This document shows, one piece after another, positions 45,722-59,215 of a stretch of 64,000 nucleotides of DNA (position 1 is its first letter; each line of letters opens with the position of its first letter). The DNA comes from Polytrichum commune (Eukaryota; Streptophyta; Polytrichopsida; Polytrichales; Polytrichaceae). The notes under the pieces are model-generated. The model saw only the letters and a list, made by a program, of their open reading frames with translations. It was not told where the DNA came from and searched no databases. A program made the position numbers and the translations under genes. The DNA lies in assembly GCA_950295325.1 (NCBI GenBank), contig OX485807.1, positions 17,579,666 to 17,643,665 of the forward strand, given 5' to 3'.

Positions 45722-46806
45722 CTAGAAACTATCATCCCAGGAGCTCTCTCTCTCGACGCTGTTACGACGATTACGTAAGGTGGGAGGAGATCGCGACATT
45801 GATCTCCTAATGCTTGAGGGAGGAGATCGCGGCATTGATCTCCTAATGAAAGTGCGTGAGGGAGGAGATCGCGACATTGATCTCCTAATGGAACTGCGTG
45901 AGGTATCTGAAGGTGTTCCTGAATTTTTTTGTCTCTCTGCCGATCTTCGCTCAGGGGAGGGAGAAATCCTTCGTTTTTCAGATTTTGATACCTGTACCGC
46001 CTTCCCTGTTCCCTTCACGTATTCTTTGAGCTCCTCTTCCAACTCATATATCTTCTTGAGATACTTAACCTTCTCTTCCCCTACGATCAAAAGTTTCGCA
46101 TCCAGTGCCCAAGTGTTCTTGATCTGCTCCGCCGTCTCTCGATGAGCTTCCGCCAATTTCCCCTGGACCTCGGCAATCGTCTTGAGATACTCCACCTTCT
46201 CCTCAGCTTCGACGCGAAGTTGTGCCTCCAATTCCGCGATCTTGTCAAGCTGCTCCGCCTTCTCCTTATCACCTTGTTTCAGTTGGCCTTGCAGCTCGGA
46301 AATCCTTTTGAAAATCCTCTCTCCTAGATACTTCTCCAGGTTTCCGCTGTTCTGCAACCAGAAAAGCATGTTCACCCATCCTCTTTGTCATACTATGACA
46401 CAACCTGTGTGTTAACCCACGTTTGTATGGCGTTCTAGCCAAGGCATGACTAGGCCTTTCAAAACTTCTGCAAGAATGGATTCCTATTTTGTGACTAGAG
46501 GTAAGTTGAGTTCCATTTGGAAACACATCTAGAAGCAACGCCATGATACATTTTCTTCAAGTCCCTAGTTTATGAAAATTACAGACACATTGATAACTCC
46601 TAAGTCTCTGAGAACTTAAATTCCCTCCTTCTGTTAATCCAAAAAGGCAAGAAGAAGCGTAAGACAATGTTGAAAAAGAAGAAGAAAAGAAAACGTTGGC
46701 CGTAAAGTACCTCCTTCTCTTTCGAGGATACACAGTGTACCTTCGCAACCTCATTGTGTCCTTCCGAGATTAATCTGGCCCTCTTCGAACGTCCAATCGT
46801 CCACAT
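45722..46806 (-). CDS. Small coiled-coil protein with RS-like C-terminus
   Basis: Exons 46806-46711 and 46351-45722 (donor GAG|GTACTT, acceptor TTGCAG|AACAGC) join to 241 residues. The ATG at 46806 is preceded directly by an in-frame TGA, supporting this start. The first 32 residues are basic. About 40-150 is a strong coiled coil with a repeated EEKVEYLKTIAE/EEKVKYLKKIYE pattern, and 165-235 is Arg/Ser/Pro-rich with three SIRRSMSRSPP-type repeats and a WDDSF end. Coiled coil plus RS-like tail suggests a nuclear, possibly RNA-processing partner, but I do not recognise the family and give no function. Exons further upstream (46870-47400) are possible but unproven. Confidence 0.6.
45782..45901 (-). 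repeat. Coding minisatellite of three hairpin-forming units
   Basis: Units of 36, 42 and 42 bases (45782-45817, 45818-45859, 45860-45901) encode the SIRRSMSRSPP repeats of the coiled-coil protein. Each holds AGGAGATC, an 8-base spacer and GATCTCCT, a perfect 8-base inverted repeat. Confidence 0.92.
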
Positions 46807-48686
46807 TGTTGTTCAATCCCGTAGTTCTCAGGACTGGGTTTCCCAAGATACTGCAAAAGTTAACACATTCAATTCCTATCCCAGTTTTCTTGTAAGATGG
46901 AGAAGGTTAATATGTCCAGCTCAAAATTAGGGCTCAAAACTTTCCCGATTTCCGATGCAACCTTGATGTCGCCATTGCCAGCGCAAAACTGAAGTAGACA
47001 AAGTGGCCACCACGCAACAATAATGTGTACAAGATAGTTAACTCGGAGACTTCCAGACACAAGAGAGTAATACTGCTTCGCAAAAATCCCGCTACTTCTC
47101 TTTCTGATGGAATACAACTACTTTCAACTTTCGGACTCGACGACGACAACTATATGCAGATCAACAACCCAGACACGGCGCTTTGAAAATGAAAGTCCTA
47201 AAGAAATTAACTCCTTCAAAGGGTTAAGATGGAAATACATACCAGCAACGCAGAGTAACTCAAGGTGAAACCAACCATGTACATGACACAATTCCTGCAA
47301 ACAAATTTGAGGCGTTTGCGAAAGACGACCTGCAATATTCCATACACCTTTATTTCTCCGGACCAAGTGCAGTTGTGTGCTACTTCCGAAGTATAACTGC
47401 AACTTTCCTGGAGTCCTTTCTAAATCTTTTCTCAGACCTTATCTAAATCAAGCCTCGGATGTCTCTTCCTCTTGTCCAAAACTTATATCTAGGCTGCTGT
47501 GTTAACAGATTTGCCCGGCGCTGAGTTCAGGTTGCTCAATATGCGGCTGTAGATTCTTCCAAATTCACAGCTACACCTTTTTTGTCTAATTAGTGTGGGT
47601 TACCATTTAGAGGTACGTGTTGCTATAACTTTTCACCGACATTATTGTTTGTTTAACCACTTAAGTTATAGCATGTTCTTCCGTGTGCATACTAACTACT
47701 TTGGTTATTTGGGTAAAAAATCGGTACTCTAGGTAAAATGTTATATAGCAATGCCATAACTCCAAGTGGTAACCCACACTAATTAGACAAAGATTTGTAC
47801 TCCTTAAAGGTTTACCAATCTGTCCATGTAGGTACTTCCTCTGTTCTCTAACCCTCACTAATTATCATAACAATTAGAATTATTCTTAAAATCTCACAAA
47901 AACTCATGACTTGGTAGGGCGTTTTGGCCCACTATTCAGAACCCCCTAATATTTGGTGAAATGAAGGCAAGGCATATGAGTTTGGCCATAAAAATGAATA
48001 TCATGACAAACTTTTGAAGACACCTAAAACAATTGCTCTCAAAAGGGTGACAAGTTCATTATTTAACCGTCTCTTCCCTGAAGTCAAACAACTCCACTTC
48101 AAATTACCGAGATTGGTGGTTCCAACACCAGTTGAACGCTACTGAAACATCATAAATTATCAAAAGTGGAACAAAACTCCCTACCAAAACCTGAGTTTTT
48201 GAGACATTTCAAAGATTACCTTCTTACAAGTTATACATATTATTCTAACCACTTGATCTCCTAAAACAATTTATGTGCTTCAACACGGAGACTGGAATTT
48301 GGCATCATTTCTTGTTGTCACCAAGAATCCTTCACAAAGCCACTAGATGCTTCTTCCCAATTTGTCTTTGCAATGAGCAAGGTAAATCGTATGGAGTAGC
48401 CCTCTTTCTATTGACTGATGGCATCATGGCTGCAAGAATCTACAATAGTAGAGCCAACCAAAACGAGCGATCAACTAAATTACATGACTGTTTCATGGGC
48501 ATTAGGGCTTGTTTCTAATTGCACAAGAACGACATGATTCCACACATGTGAGATGTAGTATACTATATGGGTGTTACATTGTTCCCATGAAATGCCTCAC
48601 CATTGATGAGAATCCTCTATCAAGTACAACTAATAAACACCTCAGAACTCCAACTTGACAAGGCAAAACATACTAATTCAATATAA
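46807..48686. other. Intergenic DNA, possible 5' sequence of the coiled-coil gene
   Basis: The first approximately 600 bases may be promoter or further exons of the coiled-coil gene. Minus-strand frames at 46869-47402 have no recognised domain. A MITE lies at 47581-47791. No gene supported in 47800-48686. Confidence 0.35.
47581..47791. mobile_element. Terminal-inverted-repeat MITE, about 211 bp
   Basis: TTTGTCTAATTAGTGTGGGT then TACCA at the left, and TGGTAACCCACACTAATTAG then ACAAA at the right, are perfect inverted repeats of 25 bases. Weaker inverted similarity continues another 30 bases inward. No certain target duplication. Confidence 0.88.
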
Positions 48687-49059
48687 GGGCCAATTCACAT
48701 GGGTCCCAAGTCCCAAGTCTCACTCCTCTTAGCAAGTCCAAACATGGAGGCAAAATCCCAACTTTTGAGCCTAAGGAGACCATTTAAAAATGGTTGATGA
48801 TCGTTAAAAATCGGATCTTGATTGTTTTGTGTAAGTATATTCACGAGACTAGTGTTGAGAATTGGGTCTAGCTTTTTGCTCAACCCAACTCTCAACATGA
48901 GTCTTGAGTCTCACCTCCAAAAAGTGTTGCCATGTAGGCATCTATGTCATAGTTGACACTTAGGACTTGGGACCCTGTGTGAAGTGGTAAGTCCCAACTT
49001 CCATACTCTCAACAGCTAAGATTGATCTCAAGTGACTTGGGACCCATGTGAACCGGCCC
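48687..49059 (+). mobile_element. PIF/Harbinger-like (Tourist) MITE, copy 3, with TAA target duplication
   Basis: Starts GGGCCAATTCACATGGGTCC and ends GACCCATGTGAACCGGCCC, flanked by TAA at 48684-48686 and 49060-49062. It has the same internal blocks and orientation as 31671-32046. Confidence 0.92.
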
Positions 49060-49062
49060 TAA

Positions 49063-50124
49063 GAGCATCGGTTGTCTTTTTGGTACATGCACATTCCAAA
49101 ACAAAACAAATAAATAAAATAGTTGGAGGCAGAAAACTATAAGCATTTGATGGAAACTCTGATTATGCATGTTTGAAAAAGCAATGTGCTCAACACACCA
49201 CTTAGCTTCCCCAGCCCTCATCTTGGAACCTTAAGTCTTTTGTTCATGTTTGCTTTTCTACCAACACACCTCACAAAACCCATTTTCATTTATTATGATT
49301 GCAATCCTTTATATAATTTATAACCCGCATCACAAATACATAGTTGCAGTGGGTTAGAGATCCCTATATCTTCAACAAGTGTTGTGATAGTCATCTGCCA
49401 CTCTATCCCCAAGCGGAGCTATTTAATGTATGTGACCTTTATTGTGGACACTCCCAACTCCCAATCGGACATTGTCTCATTAAATTACCAATTTGAGATT
49501 CACAAAGATTGTCATATTAAGTTTCAAAATTGGAGTTGACATGCAAAAGTTATCAGAGGTAAAAGTGAAGATTCTCTCCCTCTACATCAGCCATATAGAC
49601 CTTCCTAGTTGTGTTCACTGTTAAACTTAGAATGGTGTCTATATGTTGACTACATAGTGCAATCTCACTGTGACACGTGTCTTTTTTGGTGTCCATCCTT
49701 AATGGTAAGACTTGCCATGAAACAAATATGGGCACTCCGTTAAGAAGAGTAACCACATAAGGCCCACATCCCTTACATAGCTTCCTACATGCACATTACA
49801 GTAAATACATGAGAAGAATCATCATGAACTCTCAGGCTGTCAGAATAATAGAGCCTGCCTGTGCCATCCTATTTGCCTTGCATTTCAACACACTCTCCCG
49901 CCTGCAAACGCCTTCATGGCAAGGAAGCTGTGGATATGAATTGCCCCAGAGGTAATCAGCCAAACATGAAGGGATTTGTCCAATATTTTAAAACCAGACA
50001 TCAGCTACAGGCAATACCCTCAACATTGCAATAGATGTAAGGGGGAGAGGGGTGTGGGGGACAACGAAAGGGAGAACTGCCAGCAGAACACTTTCCATAT
50101 TTTGCAATTCACAAAATACTATTA

Positions 50125-50156
<32 letters not shown>

Positions 50157-50463
50157 CACTTAAAGGCAAATGTAATAAATCCCCAAGTGGAGCAAAAAGG
50201 TAAGGTGGAGCAAAAGAATAAAATTATTGACACGCATACCGAGCTGCAAGTACTACAAGGAAAAGCGACTGAAATGCCCACCTCAGCACAGGTGTAGTTA
50301 AATTCCGTGGCTGGGGTATTCAAGCCTTCATCCAACCATTAACCTTGCATCCACTCAGGGCCAGTAAACCAATAAGCTACCACAATCTAATAATGACTTA
50401 ATAACCAAGCCAAGATAAAATCTCTACTGGTTGACACAAAGTTTAGTGTCAACTTGTAATTTC
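49063..50463. other. Intergenic DNA 3' of the TIP1-like gene
   Basis: No gene supported. An A tract of 27 lies at 50130-50156. The part nearest 50463 should contain the 3' UTR of the TIP1-like gene. Confidence 0.4.
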
Positions 50464-53400
50464 CTATGCAGTGTGTTGTCCATCATGACCACTACTCCGG
50501 GATAGACCAAGAGTTCCCAAACCTAGAGGAATGGAGCCAATCTGGCTATTGCCTTGATGGTGATGTGAACATGTTGATGAATGCACGTGGTGATTTCTTG
50601 AGGCACTGCCATTGGGCACATTTCCTGAATTTTGTCCAGGGACCCCACCAAGACTGGCACCTACAGCACCCGCTGCTACTGACCTGCAACAACCATCACG
50701 ACTTATAAGATAAGTCACCTTAACTTCACCATAACCTAACTTTGTACATAACACATGATGAATGTAATTAAGCCCCAACAAGTATTGAAACAATTCAGTG
50801 GGGTCTCTATGTATTCGGTCCATGTTTATCATGACCTATTACGAAGAGGAGGTGAAAATAAAGTCATATGTATTATGTAACGCGGAGATTAGATATACAT
50901 GGTACATGTTATATAGGTGTAGGTCTTTTATTTGAGGTCAAATCTCCTTGTAATTCATTATAGACATAGATGGGAATAATACATATAAGACATGGGCTTA
51001 TTTCAGAGAGGGTCACTTTTGACACGTTCAACTAAAATGATCAAGAAGAAATATTGATCCCTCTGTGACACCTTCTGGGCCTCAACAAGAAACGTATGAG
51101 TGCAAGTTTCCTCCTCTGTCAGCAAGTCTAAGGTAGGACATCATGCTGATGCTATCAGGATTCACTGTTGTTCAGAACATAAAGAAAACTCATAATCAAA
51201 GCATGAGAAACAAGTACACACGTATTGGAAATGAGATGTAGTTACCAGCCATATAATGGAAAGTATTTATTTTGAGAGCTAACTCAATAAAAAGGACATC
51301 CTGAAACCAGTTGGTTACAATGTGCCCAACCCAAGACCTCAATAAATGCTATTTCCATTTCCATTGGGCTTCCTGGAATTGTACCTGTTACCCATCTGAA
51401 TCATGCCTCCATGTTGCTGGATGGGCTCCCATGGGACTTCAATATCTTCATTGTAGCCAACAAGAAGAAAATCAGCACAGTTTTTGCGACACCCAGAATC
51501 ATATGGGTTGTAGAAACGGCCATCTGGACCCTTCAGGTAACCATACCGAAGCGAATTTGCCATCTCATTCGTTGTTATATTACGTGAAATCTGCACCAAG
51601 TACCAAGCTTCAGTCAACCACTTCCGTCACCCATCACCTAGATTTGAAAATTGCAGACGAAACCACCTAGAAAATCTATGACTTCAATTAACTTACAAGG
51701 CTGTACTAAAGGGGTGTCAAATATCGTTATAGCAACTGTCCCAGAATGAAGTACGTTCAAAGTGTAAATGGCAACCAATTTCAGTCAAATCCCAACCTAC
51801 AGTGGGCATTTCTAGTATTACAAGGACTGCAATGATTCTAGTCTGAGTATTACAACTTCCATGTATTGACACTAGTAACAGAACCCCCTCACCTGCATGG
51901 CCTGCATGACAGTCAATGTTCCTGCGCCAAAAAGTAAGAATATATCTCCAAAAAGAAAAACAAGTGCACCAGCATGGTAGATTGCCGTGTGACGAATAAA
52001 ATTGCCAGCTCCCGAGGGTGCTAGTGGGTCCAGCCACAACCCTGTTCCAGAGATAAAAGCAGTTATAAGCCAGTGACAAAATCACCTCAGAAGCATAAAT
52101 AGAAGTGTTCCTGTTCAAGTAATCCAAGCTCAAACCAAAAGCTCTGCTGATACAAAAACCAACCAAATCCCCCATTTATCAGCCATAAAATAAATCAAAG
52201 CAAGTGTAGGATTGTTACTGTGAAAAGTAACTCCCGCTGCTAGAACCATGGCTACAACTTCCATGCAGAGAAAAATAAAGAAGTCCCATTTGTTGTTCTG
52301 CAAGATAGAAAAGACCTGAAGAATTAGGTACTGCGGCAGAAAGTAAGTTGATGTGCATTCAACTTGCTGTTTCCTGGGATACAAAGATAGAAAAGTCTAG
52401 AAGTGGAACACCAGCTTAACACAACAGACAAGCGAGGCATCCACATCCATTCAGATCAGATAAAAGTACCATTGAGCCCACTGAGCACAGGTTTTATATA
52501 AATAACCAACAATACACAGGCCTCATTCTCTAGTTAGTTTCACTGATATTTGCTAACAACATGGAGATAAAGCCCTGTTAAATAAGATCAGGAGCTGCCT
52601 TCAGCCTTCCGTGTAAGCAATTGTGGAGGACAAAATAAGCGCTTTGCAGACTTAGGCAACATGGATAGAGAAAAATACGGGCTGTACAAAGTGCCAAACA
52701 CTATTTGTGACAACTAATATTCAGGTTATAAGGGACCTGCGCTTGGAGAAGCATGTATAGGATGATAGCATACCTTGCCAACACAGTTGGAGATCCAAGG
52801 ACAATGATGGTCGAATTGCTCCACACACCGGTTGCATGATGAGCAGTGCTTAGATCGCAATGGCCTTACTATCTGTTTTGAGTGACAAAACACAGGTTTA
52901 GGTCTTCATTTTACAGAAATCTTGAGCTGGACACCAGTGCACATCAATTTGAGTTCATGGCTCTTTAACAACAGTTCTCTTCTTTCAGTTTCTCTTATTT
53001 GGTGTGACATGTTTATCATGTTATTTATCATGTTTGCAAGTATAGTGTTCTAAAGATGTATCCAGCTTACCCATTAATGAATTTAACAACAATAGGCAAA
53101 TTCACCGCTACCTGACAAGTTCAGCTCTATTACTATTAGAGAAACAACATCTGCAGCATGTTCCTTCTACCTACTCTTACAGAGAGAATATTACTACAGA
53201 TGGATAAATGCACCCAAGTTTTTCTATTATATTTTGACTTCAATTCACCTATATTTAGTACTAAGATTTCTTTGGAAGATATGGGCCTAAACAGCTGTGT
53301 AAGCGAAGGGAAATTTTCCAACCTTGCAAGTAGGACATAGCTGTGCCCAATACCCTGCCCACAGCGCAGGGCTGCTCAAGTCACTCTTCAAAAGAGGCTC

Positions 53401-56400
53401 CTGTAGTCAAAATAAAATTTCAGAAACATGCAAATGTATACGTGCAAGCCTTCTCAAAGGGAACCTTACATGCCAATTCTTGCATGGCTACCGCTTGGCT
53501 TAAAATGATATCACGATGTAGCAAATACTGGACGGATTCTTTACAGGACCTTTTGTAACATCAGCACCATCAACACCACCCCTAATCAATACTGTTTCTC
53601 AAATAGCTTTAAAAAGGTCACTTCAATGATATCATACTTCCAAAGAATTCACAAGGCAGGTATAATTCCAAACTTACTTCAGTTTCCCTACGTGATTGCT
53701 CTTGTCTGGCACTAATGTACCCTGGATCCTTACTGTCATACACAATACCCAAAGTAATCAATTAGTCCAATTTACCACAGCATAATATTTTCACCATATG
53801 GCACCTCACAGTCTGAAAGAGATGTAGGGAGCGCACATGATGCACCTTAGAAGGCTTGCAAAAGCACACAGCACCCAGCAGAAGGAAATGACCAACCAAA
53901 GCTATATCTCAATTGTGAAATGTGAAGATGTTCATGTCTGTATTGAACAATTGGAGGACTTAGAGGACAAACCTGGTGCATCGATACAGTAAGAAAAGGC
54001 CACCACTGGCCAAGAAGACAACCATACAAGCCCAAAATGCATCTCCCGCAGTTATTGTCAACAATGTTCTTGCTGTTCACCCAACTCTTTACGGGTCAGA
54101 ACTCAGTCCTTGTCACAGTTTCCAAAAGACCTATAAAATCACTTGAGTAGTTCCAAGCTTTGGTAATTCTTCATTATTAGAATCTAGTGCCAACAACATT
54201 AAAAATTATTGAACTTCAAGTGATTAAATAGGTCTTTAAACCACAAAGAACCTACAGTGTTAGAGAGACGATTGTCATGTTCAGTGAAAAGATGTTCACA
54301 TCTAACCATATTTTGCTTCCAAATTGTGCCTCAGATACAGCAGTAGAAATAGGTTTCCCAAAACCTTGCTTGTATGTGTTTTATTGTGCCTATGTTGGTT
54401 TTGATCAGACATTTTCTGGTTCTTTCTAGCAATGGAACTCCACTGCCAATCTAAAAGTGCTAAAGAATGGAACGACATCTGGGCAATTTGATAAATGCAG
54501 GATCAACCTCTGATCTCAATCTCTTTTAGGCGTGCTGTCAAGACTTCAGATGCTAAAATCACCATATGATATTGCATTAATGGACAAATCTAAACACTCT
54601 CATGTATACCAATGGTGCAGCCTAACATGAACTAAGGCCACTTTCCCCATACTGCAGACAATTCTCTATTACCATTTCTACAGAAAGTAAAGACACTTAC
54701 ATGTGATCACAGAATTGATAAATGTAAGAAGCAAGGTAATAATAATGAGCCAAAGAACTGGGGCTAGGCCAAGCTTTGCAAATTTCCCAAAACGTCCTTT
54801 AGTATCCCATCGGTTACTGAATACCCTTTTGGCATTTGCCTATATTCAACACACAAAGAAGATGGCATTATGTCAGAGTAAGCTAAGCAGTGAGGAAAAT
54901 AAGACTCATAATGCTAAGAACTCCATAACAAAGAGTCAACAAACACAGGAACTACACACCAAGAGGCAGCCTGCAGAACAAACTCATAGTAACATTGATT
55001 TGTGAACAAGTCAAAACCATATGTGTACGTCTTAGCTAACATAACCGCTGATTACCATATCAACCCAATGTGTGAACAGGACATCCAATAACAGTACTAA
55101 GAATAGAGGATGATACTGTGGCCTCACCAAGAAAAAAGCCACATGTCGATGCCCCTTGTCAGATGCCAATTGCAAAGGTGTACAACCAGTACTCTCCTTA
55201 GCCATTAGATCCTCTAGGTCGCCTGCTTGTACTAACACTGTGCAAGCCTCAAGATTTCCTCTTATTGCTGCCCAGTGCAATGGTGTGCAGCCTGGCACAT
55301 ACACCAAAAAATGGTTAGATCAAAATCATCAATATAAATAAACAGACACGGTTTGATATGTAACACACCTTGTTGAACATGCAAAGAGGACAGGAGATTG
55401 CAAAACAGAATTGGGTGTAAAACAGATAAGGCAGCTGCTTGACATAAACAAAACAGATCTCTATACACACTCCCTTATTGTTTTCTTTTGCACCACACCT
55501 ACAAAAGTAAATATGTGATAAATGAAAGAATCAACAAAGAATGGCTGAAGCATTTTGTTACAGGTTGAACAGTTGGACAACTTGACAACTGAAAACTCTG
55601 CACACCATTGGACATACCCTCTTTATCTGCTCGACCAATGTATGCATCCATATAAAGCAGCAATCGAATGCAATCTGCAAACCCTTTGTAAGAAGCCCTG
55701 TAGACCACTCCACAAGCACCTGATATTATTCTTGAGAACCAGTTAATTGGCCTTCTGTTATTACAATTTATTAGTTCTTGAATACAGAAAACATGTGATG
55801 TTCTATCTGAAGCAAAAACAGTGCAATAAAAAGCTAAGAGGCATGCTTAATGAAACCACATTGCTTGAATTGTCGTGCTAATATGGAAAAATTTATCCCA
55901 TTGCCTCACAATATCAATTTTACATATATGTGTTCATAATGCATGAGTTTCACATAGTTACAGTGTTTTGATGACCTTGTTACAACCAGTAAGGTGATAG
56001 AAAATGGGAAGAGTTGCTCTAATGCAACATTATTTTGACCCTTTATCCTGGGGTAATTGAGAACAGCTATAGCAAACAAAGAACACTGACATACCAATGC
56101 AAGGGGCTCCGTCCATCATGGTCAGGAGAGTCAACTTCGGCACCCCATTTTGTGACTATATGGTAAAGGAGGGCAGTGTGTCCATACTGCGCTGCCACAT
56201 GTGTTGTCTGTAAAACAAGCAGATGCTGATTTAGAGGATTTGCCTAACAGCAAGTATTACAGAGTATTAAAACTTACAAGTCTGTAGATATATTGCTCAT
56301 TTCATAAAATATAAACAAAATGTATCTTCAGGAATAATAGAAGAGGCTTGCCAAATGAAAACAAGGTTCCCACCCTATATCCATGGGAATCTGCACATTC

Positions 56401-58015
56401 AATGCGAGCCCCGGCTTGAAGGAGCAACTCTGCAACCTGTATTGACCCCCGCACAGCTGTCCAGTGTAGAGCAGTTTGCCCTGTAAAATCAGAGGCATTC
56501 ACATCTGCTCCATGCTGCATGAGGAACCCATTGGAGTAACTGTGTTATCAGAAAATTCTAATGTTCAAGATACACCATTCCGCCCCTATAACTGAAAATG
56601 AATGTATAAGTGGGATGAAGAACATTTTATGAGGTGGCATGACTCCTCTAGAGAGTGAGACTGTAACCTTGTGAACACAACCTCACAATAATAACCAAAA
56701 CCAATATCATGCAGACTGACAATCCATCCACTTCTTGAATTCTTCTTCACCATTATAATTCCAACCAGAGATATTTGAAGGCTCCCAGTAACTAAAGATA
56801 TGCACCACCGTTACTCTGGACTACCAGGACTCAGAAGTGGTCACTAAAACCAACAAATCGAAATTTTCTGACAATAAGGTAGCCAAGTTACCAATCTCTG
56901 GCAGACCGAAAATGCAAAGTGCACTGCATGCCCCTGGCAACTCTCCGTAAACAACAATAAAGACTTCTCCTTCAATGTCCATGATGGACAGAAAAACTCT
57001 AAATGAAGCGAGAACACTGAAAGGTATTAATTTTTTTTTTGAAAAAATTCATGCTGGGGGGGGGGGGGGGATGGAAGAAAACTTCTGAGCTCCAGGAAAT
57101 CAGGTGGTCCGGTTATAATTTATTTTTGGCATACTGCAAGGTATATGGGCCATCTCAATTACTTCTCTTCATCAGACAGTGGTGTGTGGTTAGGGGTGGA
57201 TCTGAGAGCGAACACCAAAAGACATGTGCTTTAAAGAGATTGGATTAGGCGATCAACATTTGTCAACCATGCTAGATTCAATAGTCAACACAATTGGGAG
57301 GACCTATACGACCATTCAATGAGCTCAAGAATCTTCACTTTTTTAATGAACACAATATTCATATGAGCTCCGAAAATTATGATGACATTTTCATGAGCTC
57401 CAGAATCTTCACATTGATAATGAATAAGATATTCATATAAGCTACAAAAGTTGCGATAAAAATGGCTGCGGCATTTGTCAATAATCTCGCACTGGTTGCG
57501 TGTTGCATGTCCTTCGAGAAGTGGGTGCAGAGCTAAAAGTCTCCATTTAAGGCCCTCTTACCTTAGATGTCTGTCAATGAGTGCGAAAGAGGAAGGTTGT
57601 TGAGAGATTAAGTGGTTGAGAGGGAAAAAAACAGCATGAAAAGAGGGAAGAAATTTGGAAACAAAAACAAAAACAAAAAAAAAACAAAAAAAAACACAGG
57701 GACTGGGCTCCAGTTCCCTAGGTCTCAACGTAGGAAAAACCCGACCTCAAGTAGGTACTCAGCAGCCGCTGTCCGATTATTCAATGCACTCCATTGCAAC
57801 GCAAAGTAGCCACCAGCATCAGGCTCCGAGACTGAGCACCCTTTCTCCTCGACCAACCTGCGCAGATTCTCGACATCACCATAAGCGGCTGCAGTGTACA
57901 CATCATCCTTCCTCTGATCCTCCTGCACCTGCGGAGGAGCTGCTGTGGCCGCTTCCACATTCCTATTCCCACGTGGCGTCCCTCCCTCCGCTACAACCTC
58001 AATTTCCGAAGCCAT
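50464..58015 (-). CDS. TIP1: Ankyrin-repeat DHHC protein S-acyltransferase (TIP1-like)
   Basis: Fourteen exons join exactly to 626 residues: 58015-57746, 56514-56374, 56207-56095, 55697-55618, 55291-55128, 54839-54701, 54072-53973, 53732-53678, 53400-53323, 52872-52774, 52297-52219, 52041-51893, 51590-51392, 50678-50464. About six ankyrin repeats occupy 37-255. Membrane helices follow (around 275-300 and 312-330, then two after the catalytic domain). The cysteine-rich domain [19 protein letters not shown] has DHHC at 401-404, and the family DPG (KDPGYI) and TTxE (TTNE) motifs are present. The enzyme autoacylates on the DHHC cysteine and passes palmitate to substrate cysteines at the Golgi/endomembranes; Arabidopsis TIP1 (PAT24, 620 residues) controls cell size and root-hair growth. 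The final exon uses the acceptor GTCAG|TAGC, because the earlier GCAG|GTCAG would stop at once, a possible NAGNAG-like alternative. The C-terminus is Gly/Ser/His-rich and variable. Confidence 0.95.
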
Positions 58016-59215
58016 CCTTCACTCGAAATGCTAACCCTAGCACCTTACTCCACTGCCAAAGGAAACCCCCGTTCCGAGAGAACCACCAACCTAGGGAGCT
58101 AGCCCTCCTCCGCTACACCACAAAATGCACATGCATTCCAAAACAAGCGACGGTTCCAAATCATCAACCTCCTCGTAATTCATGGTAATTCACATGTCAT
58201 GCACATCCAACCAATTCTCAACACCTTCATATCCCAAACCAAACCCCTGTTCTCTCCGCCTCAAACCTCGCGCGTCTCCCTGTTAGCGACATCCGAGAGG
58301 AGGTTTCATGGCACTCGGCAAGCTGTTCCCCCACTGCATAAGAAAATGTAAAAAATAAAAAAAATTGCGATCCCCGCGACTTCTCTGCAAACAACAATCC
58401 GAGGCTCTGCTGCATAAAAAACACAGCGCAGAGCTCACTGGAGCTGCCAATTCCACACGTGCGCCATGTGCCCGAGGTGTTTTAAAAGCAAGCCGCGACA
58501 GACGAGATGGACAGTTTTGGTTGAATGCGAGCAGAGGGATGGAGAATGGTGGTTGAATGCGAGGTGCGCGAGACGGGTTTGGTGAGCAATTGATTAGGGT
58601 TTGGGGAGTTGTGAAGAGAGAAGAAAGAAGCAGGGGACGCAGTTCCGATGAGGGAGGGAAATTGGTGGGAACCCAAAGTGGAAAGCAGAACACTGCTGTT
58701 GACCTGACTGCCGAGATCCTTCGCTCGCTCTCTCGCTCGCTCGCTTTCCAGTTTCAACACATGACGAGAGAGACTCCGGAGATACTTCCGATCGCCTTCT
58801 AGCATATCCACCCACCCCCGTCACTTCCCCCTCTAAAGTGGCGGTGGAGGAGCTTGTGTGTGGACGACTAGGTGCCCAGGCTCCTCAGCTATGCGGGCCT
58901 AATTCGGTTATTTATCTTAATCGGACACTTCTATTCGTAATTGTGTTAGGTTCCAATTTGCAAACCCACCCACACACCAATCAAATATAAGTGTCCGGTT
59001 TGGGAATTTGGAATGCAAAAATGGACATTTAAAGGGACTAGAGTATGTATGTATTCACGGTTTGTTGATTATTTTAAGTTTAATATTTTGAGGAGTTGAT
59101 GTAATTGAGGGGACTTGGAAGTGGAAAGCAAAACATTTGATGTTGACTTGACTACCTAGGTCGTACGCTCGCTTTCAACACTTGAGCCTCCTAAGACACT
59201 TCTAATATGCGATAA
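58016..59215 (-). promoter_or_regulatory. Upstream region of the TIP1-like gene, with a partial duplication
   Basis: 58655-58800 (AAGTGGAAAGCAGAACACT...GTTGACCTGACT...TCGCTCGC...TTTCAACAC) reappears, diverged and in the same orientation, at 59112-59205 (AAGTGGAAAGCAAAACATTT...GTTGACTTGACT...CGCTCGCTTTCAACAC). A GCTCGCTC run lies at 58725-58745. The minus-strand frames inside show no domain and are likely leader or promoter. Confidence 0.5.
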
